Positions 1 through 8,202 of a stretch of 64,000 nucleotides of DNA are shown in pieces. Origin of the DNA: Pseudooceanicola algae (GTDB taxonomy: Bacteria > Pseudomonadota > Alphaproteobacteria > Rhodobacterales > Rhodobacteraceae); NCBI RefSeq assembly GCF_003590145.2, contig NZ_CP060436.1, positions 840,001 through 904,000 of the forward strand, in the 5' to 3' direction. The position numbers and the translations under genes were made by a program. Numbering within the stretch: position 1 is the first letter of the stretch; every line of letters starts with the position of its first letter. The notes under the pieces were generated by a model. That model saw only the letters and a program-made list of their open reading frames with translations. It was not told the DNA's origin and made no database searches.

Positions 1-350
1 GACGAGATGTCCGGCGGGATCTGCAGATCGTCTTCGGTGATGGCGACAATATCGGACACAGCATCGACAAGCAGCCCGGTTAGCGTGCCCTGAAGCTTGA
101 CCACGATGATGACATTGCGGTCGTTGGTTTCCTGCGAAGCCAGGTTGAGGCGGCGTGCCAGATCCATGACCGGTAGGACCGTACCGCGCAGGTTGATGAC
201 GCCACGCATGAAGTCCGGAGCGTGAGGCATGGGTGTGGTCCGGGTCCAGCCGCGGATTTCGCGGACGGACATGATGTCGAGCGAATATTCCTGATCTGCC
301 ACTCGAAACGTAAGCAGCTCCAGGTCGTTGGTTTGTGCCTGATCACTCAT
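1..350 (-). CDS. cheW: CheW chemotaxis coupling protein (3' end cut by window edge)
   Basis: Reading from an ATG whose first base is 350, the frame stays open to the window edge, giving about 116 residues of a CheW fold. It starts MSDQAQTNDLELLTFRVADQ and continues with a beta-barrel pattern including an 'RGVINLRGTVLPVMDL' stretch typical of CheW. CheW links chemoreceptors to the CheA kinase at the cell pole. The start overlaps the cheA stop by 8 bases (ATGAGTGA), so the two are translationally coupled. It belongs to the minus-strand operon STAS-cheY-cheA-cheW, which continues out of the window, probably towards cheR, cheB or cheD. Partial; the C-terminus is not visible. Confidence 0.93.
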   Translation of the reverse strand, partial: MSDQAQTNDLELLTFRVADQEYSLDIMSVREIRGWTRTTPMPHAPDFMRGVINLRGTVLPVMDLARRLNLASQETNDRNVIIVVKLQGTLTGLLVDAVSDIVAITEDDLQIPPDIS

Positions 351-2535
351 TTGCGATCTTCCTTTCCGAGAGCATGAAATCCCCGCCGCGCGGGTTACCG
401 ACGCCTGCAATGATATCGGCCGGGTCAAGAATGAGGGCGATTTGTCCGTCACCCAGGATCGTGGCGGCGGCGATGCCGGGCGCCCGGTAGAAGCTGTCGT
501 CAAGTCCCTTGATCACGACTTGTCGCTGATCCTGGATGCCGTCGATGACAAGAGCCGCCCGATTGCCGTCTTCGAGAGAGATCAGGAGGACGATCGCCCC
601 GGCATCGGTCTTGCGCTGTGATCGGTAGCCAAGCATCACGCCGAGATCGTAGAGCGGAACGAAACCGCCACGGACACGGACGACATATGAGCCGGGGCGC
701 AACATCTGAACGTCATCGGCACCGAGTGACAGAGTTTCCACCACCACGTTGAGCGGAAGCACCAAGGTTTCACCGGCGACGTTCACCACCATGCCATCGA
801 GGACGGCGAGGGTGAGCGGGAGGGAGATGGAGAACGTCGTTCCCTTGCCCTTTTCCGACGTGATTGAGATCCGTCCGCCGAGGGACTGAATAGACGTCTT
901 GACCACATCCATGCCGACGCCGCGGCCTGAAAGGCTGGATACCTGGCTGGCTGTCGAGAAGCCGGGCAGGAAGAGCAGGTTGTCGATTTCGGTATCTGAT
1001 AGTTGAGCGTCCGGTGCGACAAGCCCCTTCTTCACCGCTACCTGAAAGACCTTTTCCCGATTGATCCCGGCGCCGTCGTCGGCGATCTCGATGATGACCC
1101 GGCCGGAACGGTGCGCCGCCGTGAGTGTGACGGTGCCGGCCTTTGGCTTGCCTGCGGCGGCTCTTTCGTCGGGGGTTTCAAGACCATGGTCGACTGAATT
1201 CCGGATCATGTGGGTCAATGGATCCGAAAGCCGTTCGATTACGGTCTTGTCGACCTCGGTGGCCTCGCCCTCTGTCAGAAGGCGGACCTCCTTCTCGACG
1301 GCGGCAGAGGATTCGCGAACGATCCGGGACATGCGCTGGAACAACGATTTCACCGGTTGGGCGCGGATCATCATCACGGAATCCTGGATGTCGCGGGTCA
1401 GCCGCTGGAATTCCTCCAACCCGTTCATCGCGTCGGAGTGTGGCGACAGGCCCGCCTCGTCGAGGCTTTGCGACAGCATGGCCTGGTTGATCACCAGTTC
1501 CCCGACAAGATTGACCAGGCGCTCGATCCGTTCGAGATCAACGCGGACAACGGATTTTGGGGCCGGCGCCGCGGCCTTCCTGGGCTCCGCATCGCCGCCG
1601 TCCTTGGAATTCTCGGCAGGGCCACGCTTCATTTCGACGACTTTGTCGGGCTTGGCGGCGGCCTCTGGTTCGGGCGCGGGAGTTGCATCGGGCGTGACGG
1701 GATCAGGCGCGGCGGTCTCGACAGGCGGGGTGTCATCGGGCGTGCCTTCGCCCTTTGGGGTCGGTCCATCGGGACCGCCGGTTACCTCCAGCATGCAGAG
1801 ACCATCGACGAACTCGAAGATGTCGCGGATCTCGGGCTCTGCGGCTTCGGTCTCGAGGTCGATCAGCCATTCGATGTAGGTGGTTTCGGGCGCCAGACCG
1901 TCGAGATCGGGCAGATCCGTCGTGACGCAGTTGACCTGTGCCTCGCCGAGAGCGCAGAGGTTCTTCAGCAGCATCTGCGGTTCATTGCCGGTGGCAAACA
2001 GCTCTTGCTCGGGTTTGAACCTGATCGTGTAGCGGCCGGTTTCCGGTCCTGCATCCATATCTGGCAAGTCGAGAGAGAAGGCGACGCCAAGCGGCTGGAA
2101 ATCGTCGGCCGAGGCTTCTTCTTCTTCCTCGATACCCTGTTCGCCCAGCAATTCGTCGAGGCGTGCAAGCAGTTCCTTGCTGGTCTCTTCGGGCAGCGGG
2201 GCTTCGTCGCGGCAGGCGCGTACCAGGTCCGAGACGTGATCAGCGGCGAGGAAGAACAGCTTCATCGCCTCGCTGTCGGGGTGCATGTTGCCGTTGCGGA
2301 CCTCGTCCATGACGGTCTCGTAGCGATGCGCAAACCGAACCAGGGCTTCCAACCCAAAGGCACCGGCCCCCCCCTTGATCGAATGGACGGCGCGGAACAC
2401 CACGTTGATCGTTTCGGGGTCTTCGGAACCATCATCCAGTTCCTGCAGGCCGTCCTGCAGCGCCTCAAGCAGTTCTTCGCATTCGATGAAGAACGAGGCG
2501 CGGATTTCTGCCATCGGGTCATTTTGATCGGACAT
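343..2535 (-). CDS. cheA: Chemotaxis histidine kinase CheA
   Basis: 730 residues, the usual CheA size. Order of domains: N-terminal Hpt (P1) with the phosphoacceptor His51 in AVHSIKGGAGAFG; a region near 160-260 that could be a P2-like CheY/CheB docking domain; a Pro/Ala/Glu-rich linker (about 260-330); a dimerisation helix pair beginning VVRVDLERIERLVNLVGELV; an ATPase domain with N box (MIRNSVDHGLE), G1 box (DDGAGI) and G2 box (GRGVGMDVV); and a C-terminal CheW-like regulatory domain. It autophosphorylates in response to receptor state and phosphorylates CheY. The cheY stop is 12 bases upstream and cheW overlaps the 3' end. Long antisense frames run opposite this gene and are composition artefacts. 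Confidence 0.97.
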   Translation of the reverse strand: MSDQNDPMAEIRASFFIECEELLEALQDGLQELDDGSEDPETINVVFRAVHSIKGGAGAFGLEALVRFAHRYETVMDEVRNGNMHPDSEAMKLFFLAADHVSDLVRACRDEAPLPEETSKELLARLDELLGEQGIEEEEEASADDFQPLGVAFSLDLPDMDAGPETGRYTIRFKPEQELFATGNEPQMLLKNLCALGEAQVNCVTTDLPDLDGLAPETTYIEWLIDLETEAAEPEIRDIFEFVDGLCMLEVTGGPDGPTPKGEGTPDDTPPVETAAPDPVTPDATPAPEPEAAAKPDKVVEMKRGPAENSKDGGDAEPRKAAAPAPKSVVRVDLERIERLVNLVGELVINQAMLSQSLDEAGLSPHSDAMNGLEEFQRLTRDIQDSVMMIRAQPVKSLFQRMSRIVRESSAAVEKEVRLLTEGEATEVDKTVIERLSDPLTHMIRNSVDHGLETPDERAAAGKPKAGTVTLTAAHRSGRVIIEIADDGAGINREKVFQVAVKKGLVAPDAQLSDTEIDNLLFLPGFSTASQVSSLSGRGVGMDVVKTSIQSLGGRISITSEKGKGTTFSISLPLTLAVLDGMVVNVAGETLVLPLNVVVETLSLGADDVQMLRPGSYVVRVRGGFVPLYDLGVMLGYRSQRKTDAGAIVLLISLEDGNRAALVIDGIQDQRQVVIKGLDDSFYRAPGIAAATILGDGQIALILDPADIIAGVGNPRGGDFMLSERKIANE

Positions 2536-2547
2536 CTGCGGCTCCTC

Positions 2548-2913
2548 CTATCCTGCAACCATCTGCAAGGCCTTGACCAGCTTTGCAGGATCGAAAGGTT
2601 TGACGATCCAGCCCGTTGCCCCGGCTTCCCGCGCCCGCATCTTGAGTTCGGGCGAACTTTCGGTGGTCAGGACAAGGATGGGTGTCGCCCGGTGATCCGC
2701 CTGATCGCGGACCGCATCAATGAAGCCGAACCCATCCATGCGCGGCATGTTGATATCGGTGATGATCGCATCCGGATCGATGCCTTCCAGCACCTCGATC
2801 CCGTGGATGCCGTCATCGGCCAGGTGGACGGTAAAGCCGGCAGGCATCAGCGCCATGCGGATCATGTCCCGCATTGTCCGGCTGTCGTCCACGGCAAGAA
2901 TTGTCAAACTCAT
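2548..2913 (-). CDS. cheY: Chemotaxis response regulator CheY
   Basis: 121 residues, a single receiver domain with no output domain. Acidic pocket at Asp9/Asp10, phosphoacceptor Asp53 in TDINMPRMDG, the switch Thr/Ser near 83-84 (VLTTESS) and the conserved Lys105 (VKPFDP) are all present. Phospho-CheY controls the flagellar motor. The ATG overlaps the stop of the upstream STAS gene (ATGA), and cheA follows after a 12-base gap, so it is expressed as part of one operon. Confidence 0.95.
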   Translation of the reverse strand: MSLTILAVDDSRTMRDMIRMALMPAGFTVHLADDGIHGIEVLEGIDPDAIITDINMPRMDGFGFIDAVRDQADHRATPILVLTTESSPELKMRAREAGATGWIVKPFDPAKLVKALQMVAG

Positions 2914-3185
2914 ACCCGGCCCTCCGACACGGTTTCGGGGGAAAAGCCCATCTGGGCCAATTGTTCGACCACCCGGTCGTTGACGTTCGTCAGACTGAGA
3001 GAATGCCCGCCTGCTTTCAGCGAGGTCGCGGCCGCCAGGATCACCTGCAGGCAGAGCGAGCCGATTTGCGTCACATCCTTGGCGTCGAGCTGGACATCGC
3101 CGGTCATGCGCGTCTTGAGCTCCTCAGCCAGAGGGGCGGCAGCCGGAAGATCCAGCTTCGGTTGAAGGACCAGCGGCTCGGTCAT
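2910..3185 (-). CDS. STAS-domain protein heading the chemotaxis operon
   Basis: 91 residues from the ATG at 3185 (MTEPLVLQPKLDLPAA). That start is preceded by AGG at a 5-base distance; an in-frame ATG at 3236 would add 17 poorly conserved-looking residues. The pattern is a small STAS fold of the anti-sigma-factor-antagonist type, with the usual beta-strand 'GDVQLDAKDVTQIGSLCLQV' where SpoIIAA relatives carry the phosphorylatable Ser/Thr (here Ser/Gly-Ser around IGSLC). Small STAS proteins sit at the head of many alphaproteobacterial che operons; their exact role is not settled. It overlaps cheY by ATGA, so coupling is likely. Confidence 0.85.
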   Translation of the reverse strand: MTEPLVLQPKLDLPAAAPLAEELKTRMTGDVQLDAKDVTQIGSLCLQVILAAATSLKAGGHSLSLTNVNDRVVEQLAQMGFSPETVSEGRV

Positions 3186-3382
3186 GTCCACCTGCCCAGG
3201 GCAAGCGAAAGGTTCGGGTGCATGCCTGACTCCCATCGTTCCATTGCGTCAAAGCGGTGATAGGGCCGTGCGTGTTAAGACGAAGTTACGGGGGGAGAGG
3301 GTTTAGATGGGTTTTGAACGACCTTGGTCGGGCGGCCCCGGTGTGGACCTGCCGACCGCCGTGCAAAACATGCCGTCAGACA

Positions 3383-3415
3383 GGAAAAAGGCGCCGGTCC
3401 GGGAACAGGCGCCTT
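3383..3415 (-). terminator. Intrinsic terminator of the one-carbon operon
   Basis: On the minus strand, AAGGCGCC (3415-3408) and GGCGCCTT (3395-3388) form a perfect 8-bp stem with a 12-base loop, followed directly by a run of T (complement of 3385-3389). It lies about 75 bases downstream of the pterin-binding methyltransferase stop, so it ends that operon before the che operon. The rest of 3186-3489 shows no gene. Confidence 0.8.
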
Positions 3416-3489
3416 GCAGAAATTCTTTTCATGCATCCGCATGGCGGGGCAGGCCGGGGCGAAATGCGACGCGTCCCGGAAGGGTCGGT

Positions 3490-4449
3490 TCAGCTCCGGC
3501 GGCGGCGTCGGCCACCACGACCGCTGCCGGCGGCGGCGGCTGCCTTTGCAGCTTCGGCGAAGGTCGCGCCCTCTTTAACGGCTTCCAGAACCCGCGAGAA
3601 GCCGATCCAGGCGGCCCCATTGGGGTCATGGTCCATCAGCATGTTCGCGGCCTTCACGGCTTCCATCTCCACCTGCCGGATCGGATTCATGATCGCCGAT
3701 GTCATGCCCGCTCCGATCGCCATGGGCAGAAAGGCGGCGTTGACCCCGTGCCGGTTCGGCAGCCCGAATGAGATATTGGAGGCTCCGCAGGTCGTGTTCA
3801 CACCGAGTTCTTCGCGCAGTTTGCGCACCAGTTCAAAGACCTGACGCCCGGCGGTGGCCATGGCCCCGACGGGCATGACCAGCGGATCGACGACAATGTC
3901 ATGTGCGGGAATGCCGAAATCCGCGGCCCGCTCGACGATTTTCTTGGCGACGAGGAAACGGACCTCGGGATCTTCGGAGATGCCGCTGTCGTCGTTGGAA
4001 ATCGCCACGACGGGGACGTTGTACTTCTTGATCAACGGCAGGACCAGTTCCAGCCGTTCCTCTTCGCCGGTCACGGAATTGACCAGCGGGCGACCTTCCG
4101 CGATCTCGAGGCCAGCTTCCAGAGCGGCGGGAACGGAACTGTCGATACAGAGCGGCACATCCACCAGCCCCTGCACCATCTCGATCACGGCGCGCATCAG
4201 CGGCGGCTCGGTCTCGTTCGGGTTGGGGTTGGAGTTGTAGACGACGCCGGCGTTCACATCCAACACGGCCGCCCCGCAGGCCACCTGCAGCAGCGCGTCC
4301 TGCTCAATGGTCGAGAAATCCCCGGCCTCGAGCTCGGCCGCCAGCTTCTTGCGCCCCGTGGGGTTGATACGTTCACCGATGACGCAGAAAGGTTCGTCGA
4401 AGCCGATGGTCACGGTCTTGGATTTGGATTCAAGAACGGTACGGGTCAT
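3490..4449 (-). CDS. Stand-alone pterin-binding (methyl-THF) methyltransferase, part of a split methionine synthase
   Basis: 319 residues from the ATG at 4449, which has AAGGATC 7-9 bases upstream; an ATG-type start at 4479 lacks this. The fold is the dihydropteroate-synthase-like TIM barrel that in MetH binds methyltetrahydrofolate, with the signatures IGERINPTGRKKL at residues 20-35, VLDVNAG, a Ser/Asp pair in CIDSSVP, and CGASNISFGLPNRH. MetH is over 1200 residues; here only this domain is present. In Phaeobacter-type roseobacters methionine synthase is split into separate pterin, cobalamin and homocysteine parts, and this matches the pterin part. The metF-like gene upstream makes its substrate. 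The C-terminus is an Arg-rich tail (GRGGRRRRRS). The 5' leader holds an inverted repeat GGCGTCA/TGACGCC (4466-4493) just before the ribosome-binding site. Confidence 0.85.
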   Translation of the reverse strand: MTRTVLESKSKTVTIGFDEPFCVIGERINPTGRKKLAAELEAGDFSTIEQDALLQVACGAAVLDVNAGVVYNSNPNPNETEPPLMRAVIEMVQGLVDVPLCIDSSVPAALEAGLEIAEGRPLVNSVTGEEERLELVLPLIKKYNVPVVAISNDDSGISEDPEVRFLVAKKIVERAADFGIPAHDIVVDPLVMPVGAMATAGRQVFELVRKLREELGVNTTCGASNISFGLPNRHGVNAAFLPMAIGAGMTSAIMNPIRQVEMEAVKAANMLMDHDPNGAAWIGFSRVLEAVKEGATFAEAAKAAAAAGSGRGGRRRRRS

Positions 4450-4618
4450 GTGAGATCCTTTGATTGGCGTCAGTTGCACGGAGGTATGACGCCCCTAACG
4501 GTGCAGCGCAACCGCGTTGCGCGGGCCGGGCCGGCAGGGCGACAGCGGCCTGCCGCGGCCCTGCGCTTTGCCGCATTGTTCATAGGCAGATGTGTCGGAC
4601 CGGATGCCGTGGGACCAT

Positions 4619-5536
4619 TCAGGCCTTGGCATGGACCGGAAGGGTGGCCGCACCGCCATGGTCGATGGCGAATTGCGCGGCCGTCTTGATGCCGCCAAGC
4701 GGGAACAGGTGGATCTGCTCGATCAGACCGTTTCCCGCGGCCGAGGCGGCGACCAGATCCGACAGGATCTCGGTCGGTTCATAGGGCAGCATCAGCTTGG
4801 TAACGTCGAGCGCGCGTTTCTGGAGAACCTTCAACGACGGTCCGACACCGCAGGCAATGGCGAACCGGATCAGGGTCTGCAATTTCGCGGGGCCGGCGAT
4901 GCCAAGGTGGATCGGCAGGGCGATGCCCTCGGCGCGCAAGCGGGCGGCCCATAGCAGCACCGGTCCGGCATCGAAGGCAAACTGGGTCGCGATGGCCATC
5001 TCGGCATCGCTGCGGGCGGCGAAATCCTGTTTCCAGCGCAGCGCCTGCATGACCATCTCGTCACCGCCATCGGCGTCGATGTCGCGGTTGCCCTCCGGGT
5101 GGCCTGCCACATGCAGCCGGCGAAAGCCCGCCTTGTCGAAAAGACCGCTTTCCATCAGCTGCATGGAATTGTCGAAATCCCCCTGCGGCGTGGCGATCCC
5201 GCCGCCCAGCAAAAGCGCCTGACGCACATCGGCTTCGCCCTGGTAGCGGGCGATCCAATCGCCCAGCATGGCGCGGTCGCGGATGATCCGGGCGGGAAAA
5301 TGCGGCATGACCTCGAAACCCTCGCCGGCGATGCGACGGGCGGTGGCAACCATGTCCTCGATCGGGGTGCCGTCGATATGGGCGATGTAGACACGCGTGC
5401 CCGCAGGCAGCAGGGCGCGGAAATCCTCGACCTTGGCGGCGGTGCGCGGCATGACCTCGATCGAATAACCCGAAAGGATGCCGCCAAGCGCCGGGATGCC
5501 GGGGGTCGGTTTGCGCCGGAAGGGAAGCAAGGACAT
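4619..5536 (-). CDS. Methylenetetrahydrofolate reductase-like protein
   Basis: 305 residues from an ATG at 5536 preceded by AAAGGAGAC. It resembles the MetF TIM barrel: EVMPRTAAKVEDF near 30-45, MPHFPARII, LLLGGGIATPQGDF, QFAFDAG and the C-terminal LFPLGGIK. MetF reduces methylene-THF to methyl-THF with FAD. It is shorter and more divergent than E. coli MetF but keeps the order of motifs. It lies between a small 'virulence factor' family gene and the pterin-binding methyltransferase, all on the minus strand. The shared operon suggests that it supplies methyl-THF directly to the split methionine synthase. Confidence 0.82.
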   Translation of the reverse strand: MSLLPFRRKPTPGIPALGGILSGYSIEVMPRTAAKVEDFRALLPAGTRVYIAHIDGTPIEDMVATARRIAGEGFEVMPHFPARIIRDRAMLGDWIARYQGEADVRQALLLGGGIATPQGDFDNSMQLMESGLFDKAGFRRLHVAGHPEGNRDIDADGGDEMVMQALRWKQDFAARSDAEMAIATQFAFDAGPVLLWAARLRAEGIALPIHLGIAGPAKLQTLIRFAIACGVGPSLKVLQKRALDVTKLMLPYEPTEILSDLVAASAAGNGLIEQIHLFPLGGIKTAAQFAIDHGGAATLPVHAKA

Positions 5537-5613
5537 GGGCGGTCTCCTTTCGGGGGATACCACCGCTGGCGGCATCCTTGACCATTGGGTATCTTTTGGC
5601 CTCCGGGCGGCGG

Positions 5614-5919
5614 TCAGGGCGTTTCGGCCCAGCCGTCATTGGCGATCAGGGTCTTCAGTCTTTCCTGATCATATTCGTTGTCGAGCCGTCGGATTTCGTC
5701 ATCAGCGACCTCTTTTGCCTCTCCTTCGACAGAATAGGGGGCGGCCTTGCGCCATTCGGCCAGATAGGCATCTGTTTCGGCGGCCCCGGTCTTCATCGCG
5801 GCGCGGTCGATGGCCTGTTCAAAGCGTTCGGGCAGAACGGCCTTTGCGGCGCGCCGGCCCTTGCCGACGATGACCTGGGCGGGAATGTCGCGCCAATAGA
5901 CGATGGTGACGTCGGGCAT
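5614..5919 (-). CDS. Small 'virulence factor' family protein (Virulence_fact, Pfam PF13769 type)
   Basis: 101 residues starting MPDVTIVYWRDIPAQVIVGK, with the ATG at 5919 after AAAGAGAC. The sequence is rich in charged residues, lacks membrane segments and ends DGWAETP. Proteins of this length and beginning are annotated 'virulence factor' in rhizobia and roseobacters and consistently precede a metF-like gene, as here (77-base gap). The family name comes from old annotation. The conserved context points to one-carbon metabolism instead, but no activity can be read from the sequence. Confidence 0.75.
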   Translation of the reverse strand: MPDVTIVYWRDIPAQVIVGKGRRAAKAVLPERFEQAIDRAAMKTGAAETDAYLAEWRKAAPYSVEGEAKEVADDEIRRLDNEYDQERLKTLIANDGWAETP

Positions 5920-6188
5920 GATGGGTCTCTTTCGTTTGGACAGAAGCGTGATCTTGGCAGCTTTGCGACCGGTCAGGGCAGGGGCCGAAGACGGCAAAGC
6001 CATTGGCCTATCCACATCAGATACGCCGGCGAAGTGCAATCGGACCCGTAGGGCGGCCCGGTGCGGCCCGGTGCGGGCCGGGGCGGCCTGTGCAAAAATG
6101 CGGTCGAATCCGACAGTTGCGTCAAGGTTCTTGCACGGGCCGGATCAAGGGACTAGTTTGGTGTCAAACATGTATGGAGGGCGCAACC

Positions 6189-7301
6189 ATGGCGCCCAAG
6201 CGTCCCAATGGTGCGGGCGCTTTCCCGAAACCGGTTGAAAACCCCGCGCCCACGATGCCCGACCCGGCCGAGCTTTATGCCGCGCTGGATCTGGGTACAA
6301 ATTCCTGTCGCATGCTGATTGCCCAGCCGAAGGGCAGCCAGTTTCATGTGGTGGACAGTTTCTCGAAATCCGTGCAGCTCGGTAGCGGGCTGGAACGGTC
6401 CGGGCGGTTGTCGCGCGCCTCGATGGCGCGCACTATCCAGGCGATGCGGATCTGTCAGCAGAAATTGAAACGTCACAAGGTGCGCAATATGCGCCTTGTT
6501 GCGACCGAAGCCTGTCGCCGGGCCACCAATGCGCGCGGTTTCGTGCAGCAGGTCCAGCGTGAAACCGGGTTGCGCCTTGAAATCATCGAGCCGGAAGAAG
6601 AAGCCCGTCTGGCGGTGATCTCTTGCGCGCCGCTGGTCTCGACCCGCACCGACCAACTGCTTGTGGTGGATATCGGCGGTGGCTCGACCGAACTGGTCTG
6701 GATCGACCTGACCAGCGTGCCGCACCGCGAACGACCGCGGGCCATCATGCGCCTGCATGCCGGGTTCCATCCGCCCGAAAGCCCGTTTCCGGCAGCCAAG
6801 GTGGTCGATTGGATTTCGGTTCCATTGGGGGTGGCGACGTTGCGCGACCAGTTCCGGGACGTGGAAGACGACGCGGCGCGGTTTGCGCTGATGTCCTGGT
6901 TTTTCGAGGAAAGCCTGTCCGAATTCGCCCCTTATGCCGATGAACAGGCCCGGGAAGGGTTCCAGATCGTCGGTACCTCGGGAACGGTGACCACCGTCGC
7001 GGCCAGCCATCTTGGCCTGAAGCGCTATGACCGCAACAAGGTCGATGGGCTGCGCATGACCTCGGACCAGATCGACAAGGTGATCCGGGGCTACCTTGAG
7101 CTTGGCCCGGACGGGCGCCGGCGCGATCCGCGCATCGGACAGGATCGGCAGACGCTGATCATGTCGGGCTCGGCGATCCTGCAGGCCTTGCTGCGTTGCT
7201 GGCCGACCGACCGGCTGAGCGTTGCGGACCGGGGTTTGCGCGAAGGTCTGCTGTATGCGCAGATGTCGGCGGACGGGGTTTTGGAGGATGGGCCTTTCTG
7301 A
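6189..7301 (+). CDS. Ppx/GppA family exopolyphosphatase / pppGpp phosphatase
   Basis: 370 residues from the ATG at 6189 with GGAGG eight bases upstream. Sugar-kinase/Hsp70-type ATPase fold: phosphate-1 loop ALDLGTNSCRM near residue 30, phosphate-2 loop VDIGGGSTEL near 160, and GTSGTVTTVA near 265. Family members remove the terminal phosphate of polyphosphate or pppGpp. It is shorter than E. coli Ppx (513 residues), having only the core two-domain unit, as is usual in alphaproteobacteria. rlmE follows 106 bases later on the same strand, a common alphaproteobacterial pairing. Confidence 0.93.
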   Translation: MAPKRPNGAGAFPKPVENPAPTMPDPAELYAALDLGTNSCRMLIAQPKGSQFHVVDSFSKSVQLGSGLERSGRLSRASMARTIQAMRICQQKLKRHKVRNMRLVATEACRRATNARGFVQQVQRETGLRLEIIEPEEEARLAVISCAPLVSTRTDQLLVVDIGGGSTELVWIDLTSVPHRERPRAIMRLHAGFHPPESPFPAAKVVDWISVPLGVATLRDQFRDVEDDAARFALMSWFFEESLSEFAPYADEQAREGFQIVGTSGTVTTVAASHLGLKRYDRNKVDGLRMTSDQIDKVIRGYLELGPDGRRRDPRIGQDRQTLIMSGSAILQALLRCWPTDRLSVADRGLREGLLYAQMSADGVLEDGPF

Positions 7302-7337
7302 GAGCGCCTTTTTGCGCTATCGGGATCGCTTCGGGTA

Positions 7338-7397
7338 GGGGCTCTGCCCCCGCCGCGCGTGCCGCGCGTCTCCCCCGGAGTATTTATGGCCAGATGA
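7338..7397 (+). repeat. Dispersed intergenic hairpin/ATATTT-type repeat, copy 1
   Basis: Downstream of the Ppx/GppA gene: a GGGGC/GCCCC hairpin (7338-7350), a CGCGCG-TGC-CGCGCG hairpin (7354-7368), then CCCCCGGAGTATTTATGG. It is the most divergent of three related elements in the window (others at 48184 and 59090). All three lie immediately 3' of a gene and in its orientation. Confidence 0.55.
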
Positions 7398-7407
7398 CGA
7401 GGGTGCC

Positions 7408-8139
7408 GTGGTGAAGAAACCAACCGGAAAGAATACCTCTGGACGGGGGCAGCGCGATCTGACCGTGAAGGTAAAGACCGCGCGGGGTCGCACGCTTTCG
7501 TCGACGCGCTGGTTGCAGCGGCAGCTGAACGATCCTTATGTGGTGCGAGCCAAGGCCGAAGGCTACCGCGGGCGGGCTGCGTTCAAGATCATGGAGCTGG
7601 ACGACAAATTCCGCTTCCTGGTGCCGGGTGCGCGGGTGCTGGACCTTGGCTGTGCGCCGGGGGGCTGGATCCAGGTGGCCGTGCCACGGATCAACGCGCT
7701 TGGCGAGAAAAGCGGCAAGGCCGTGGGACGCATCGTCGGTATAGATCTGCAAGAGGTGGACGATATTCCGGGTGCCGAGATCCATCAGCTGGATTTCATG
7801 GCCGATGACGCGGATCTGCAGGTCAAGGAATGGCTGGGTGGTCAGGCCGATGTGGTGATGAGCGACATGGCCGCGTCGTCTTCGGGGCACAAGCAGACCG
7901 ATCACTTGCGGATTATCGCGCTTTGCGAAGCGGCGGCCTATCTGTCCTTCGATGTGCTGTCGGATGGCGGCACCTTTGTCGCCAAGGTGCTGGCCGGGGG
8001 CGCCGAGGGTGAGTTGCAGAAGCTGTTGAAACAGAAATTCACCAAGGTCGCCCATGTGAAGCCGCCGTCGTCTCGGTCGGACAGTTCGGAGAAATTCGTC
8101 ATTGCGAGCGGGTTTCGCGGCAACGCCGAAGGCGAGTGA
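7408..8139 (+). CDS. rlmE: 23S rRNA 2'-O-ribose (U2552) methyltransferase RlmE/FtsJ
   Basis: 243 residues starting at a GTG (7408; a second GTG follows directly), after GAGGG. Class I SAM fold with motif [11 protein letters not shown] (residues 78-87). The catalytic K-D-K-E set is complete: Lys60 (AAFKIMELD), Asp153 (VMSDMAA), Lys193 (FVAKVLAGG) and Glu228 (SSEKFV). It methylates the ribose of U2552 in the A loop during late 50S assembly. About 30 basic N-terminal residues precede the E. coli-like core and may aid RNA contact. Confidence 0.95.
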   Translation: MVKKPTGKNTSGRGQRDLTVKVKTARGRTLSSTRWLQRQLNDPYVVRAKAEGYRGRAAFKIMELDDKFRFLVPGARVLDLGCAPGGWIQVAVPRINALGEKSGKAVGRIVGIDLQEVDDIPGAEIHQLDFMADDADLQVKEWLGGQADVVMSDMAASSSGHKQTDHLRIIALCEAAAYLSFDVLSDGGTFVAKVLAGGAEGELQKLLKQKFTKVAHVKPPSSRSDSSEKFVIASGFRGNAEGE

Positions 8140-8202
8140 AGTCGGGCTTTGCTGTGGGGAGGAATCGCTTTTCCTCGGGTGTCATGGCGCTATTGTGGCG
8201 GC

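Noticed and set aside
1210-3165. 651-codon open frame on the plus strand opposite cheA
   Set aside because: Runs antisense to a clear CheA with full domain order; long antisense frames are common in high-GC genes, and the translation has no family character.
4450-4618. Possible SAH or SAM riboswitch before the pterin-binding methyltransferase
   Set aside because: Contains a GCGCTGC string and an inverted repeat near the ribosome-binding site, but the closing helix and core of the SAH riboswitch are missing, and no SAM-II pseudoknot core was seen.
6055-6090. Short tandem repeat of GGCCCGGTGC before the Ppx gene
   Set aside because: Two copies of a 10-base unit in GC-rich DNA; too short to carry meaning.
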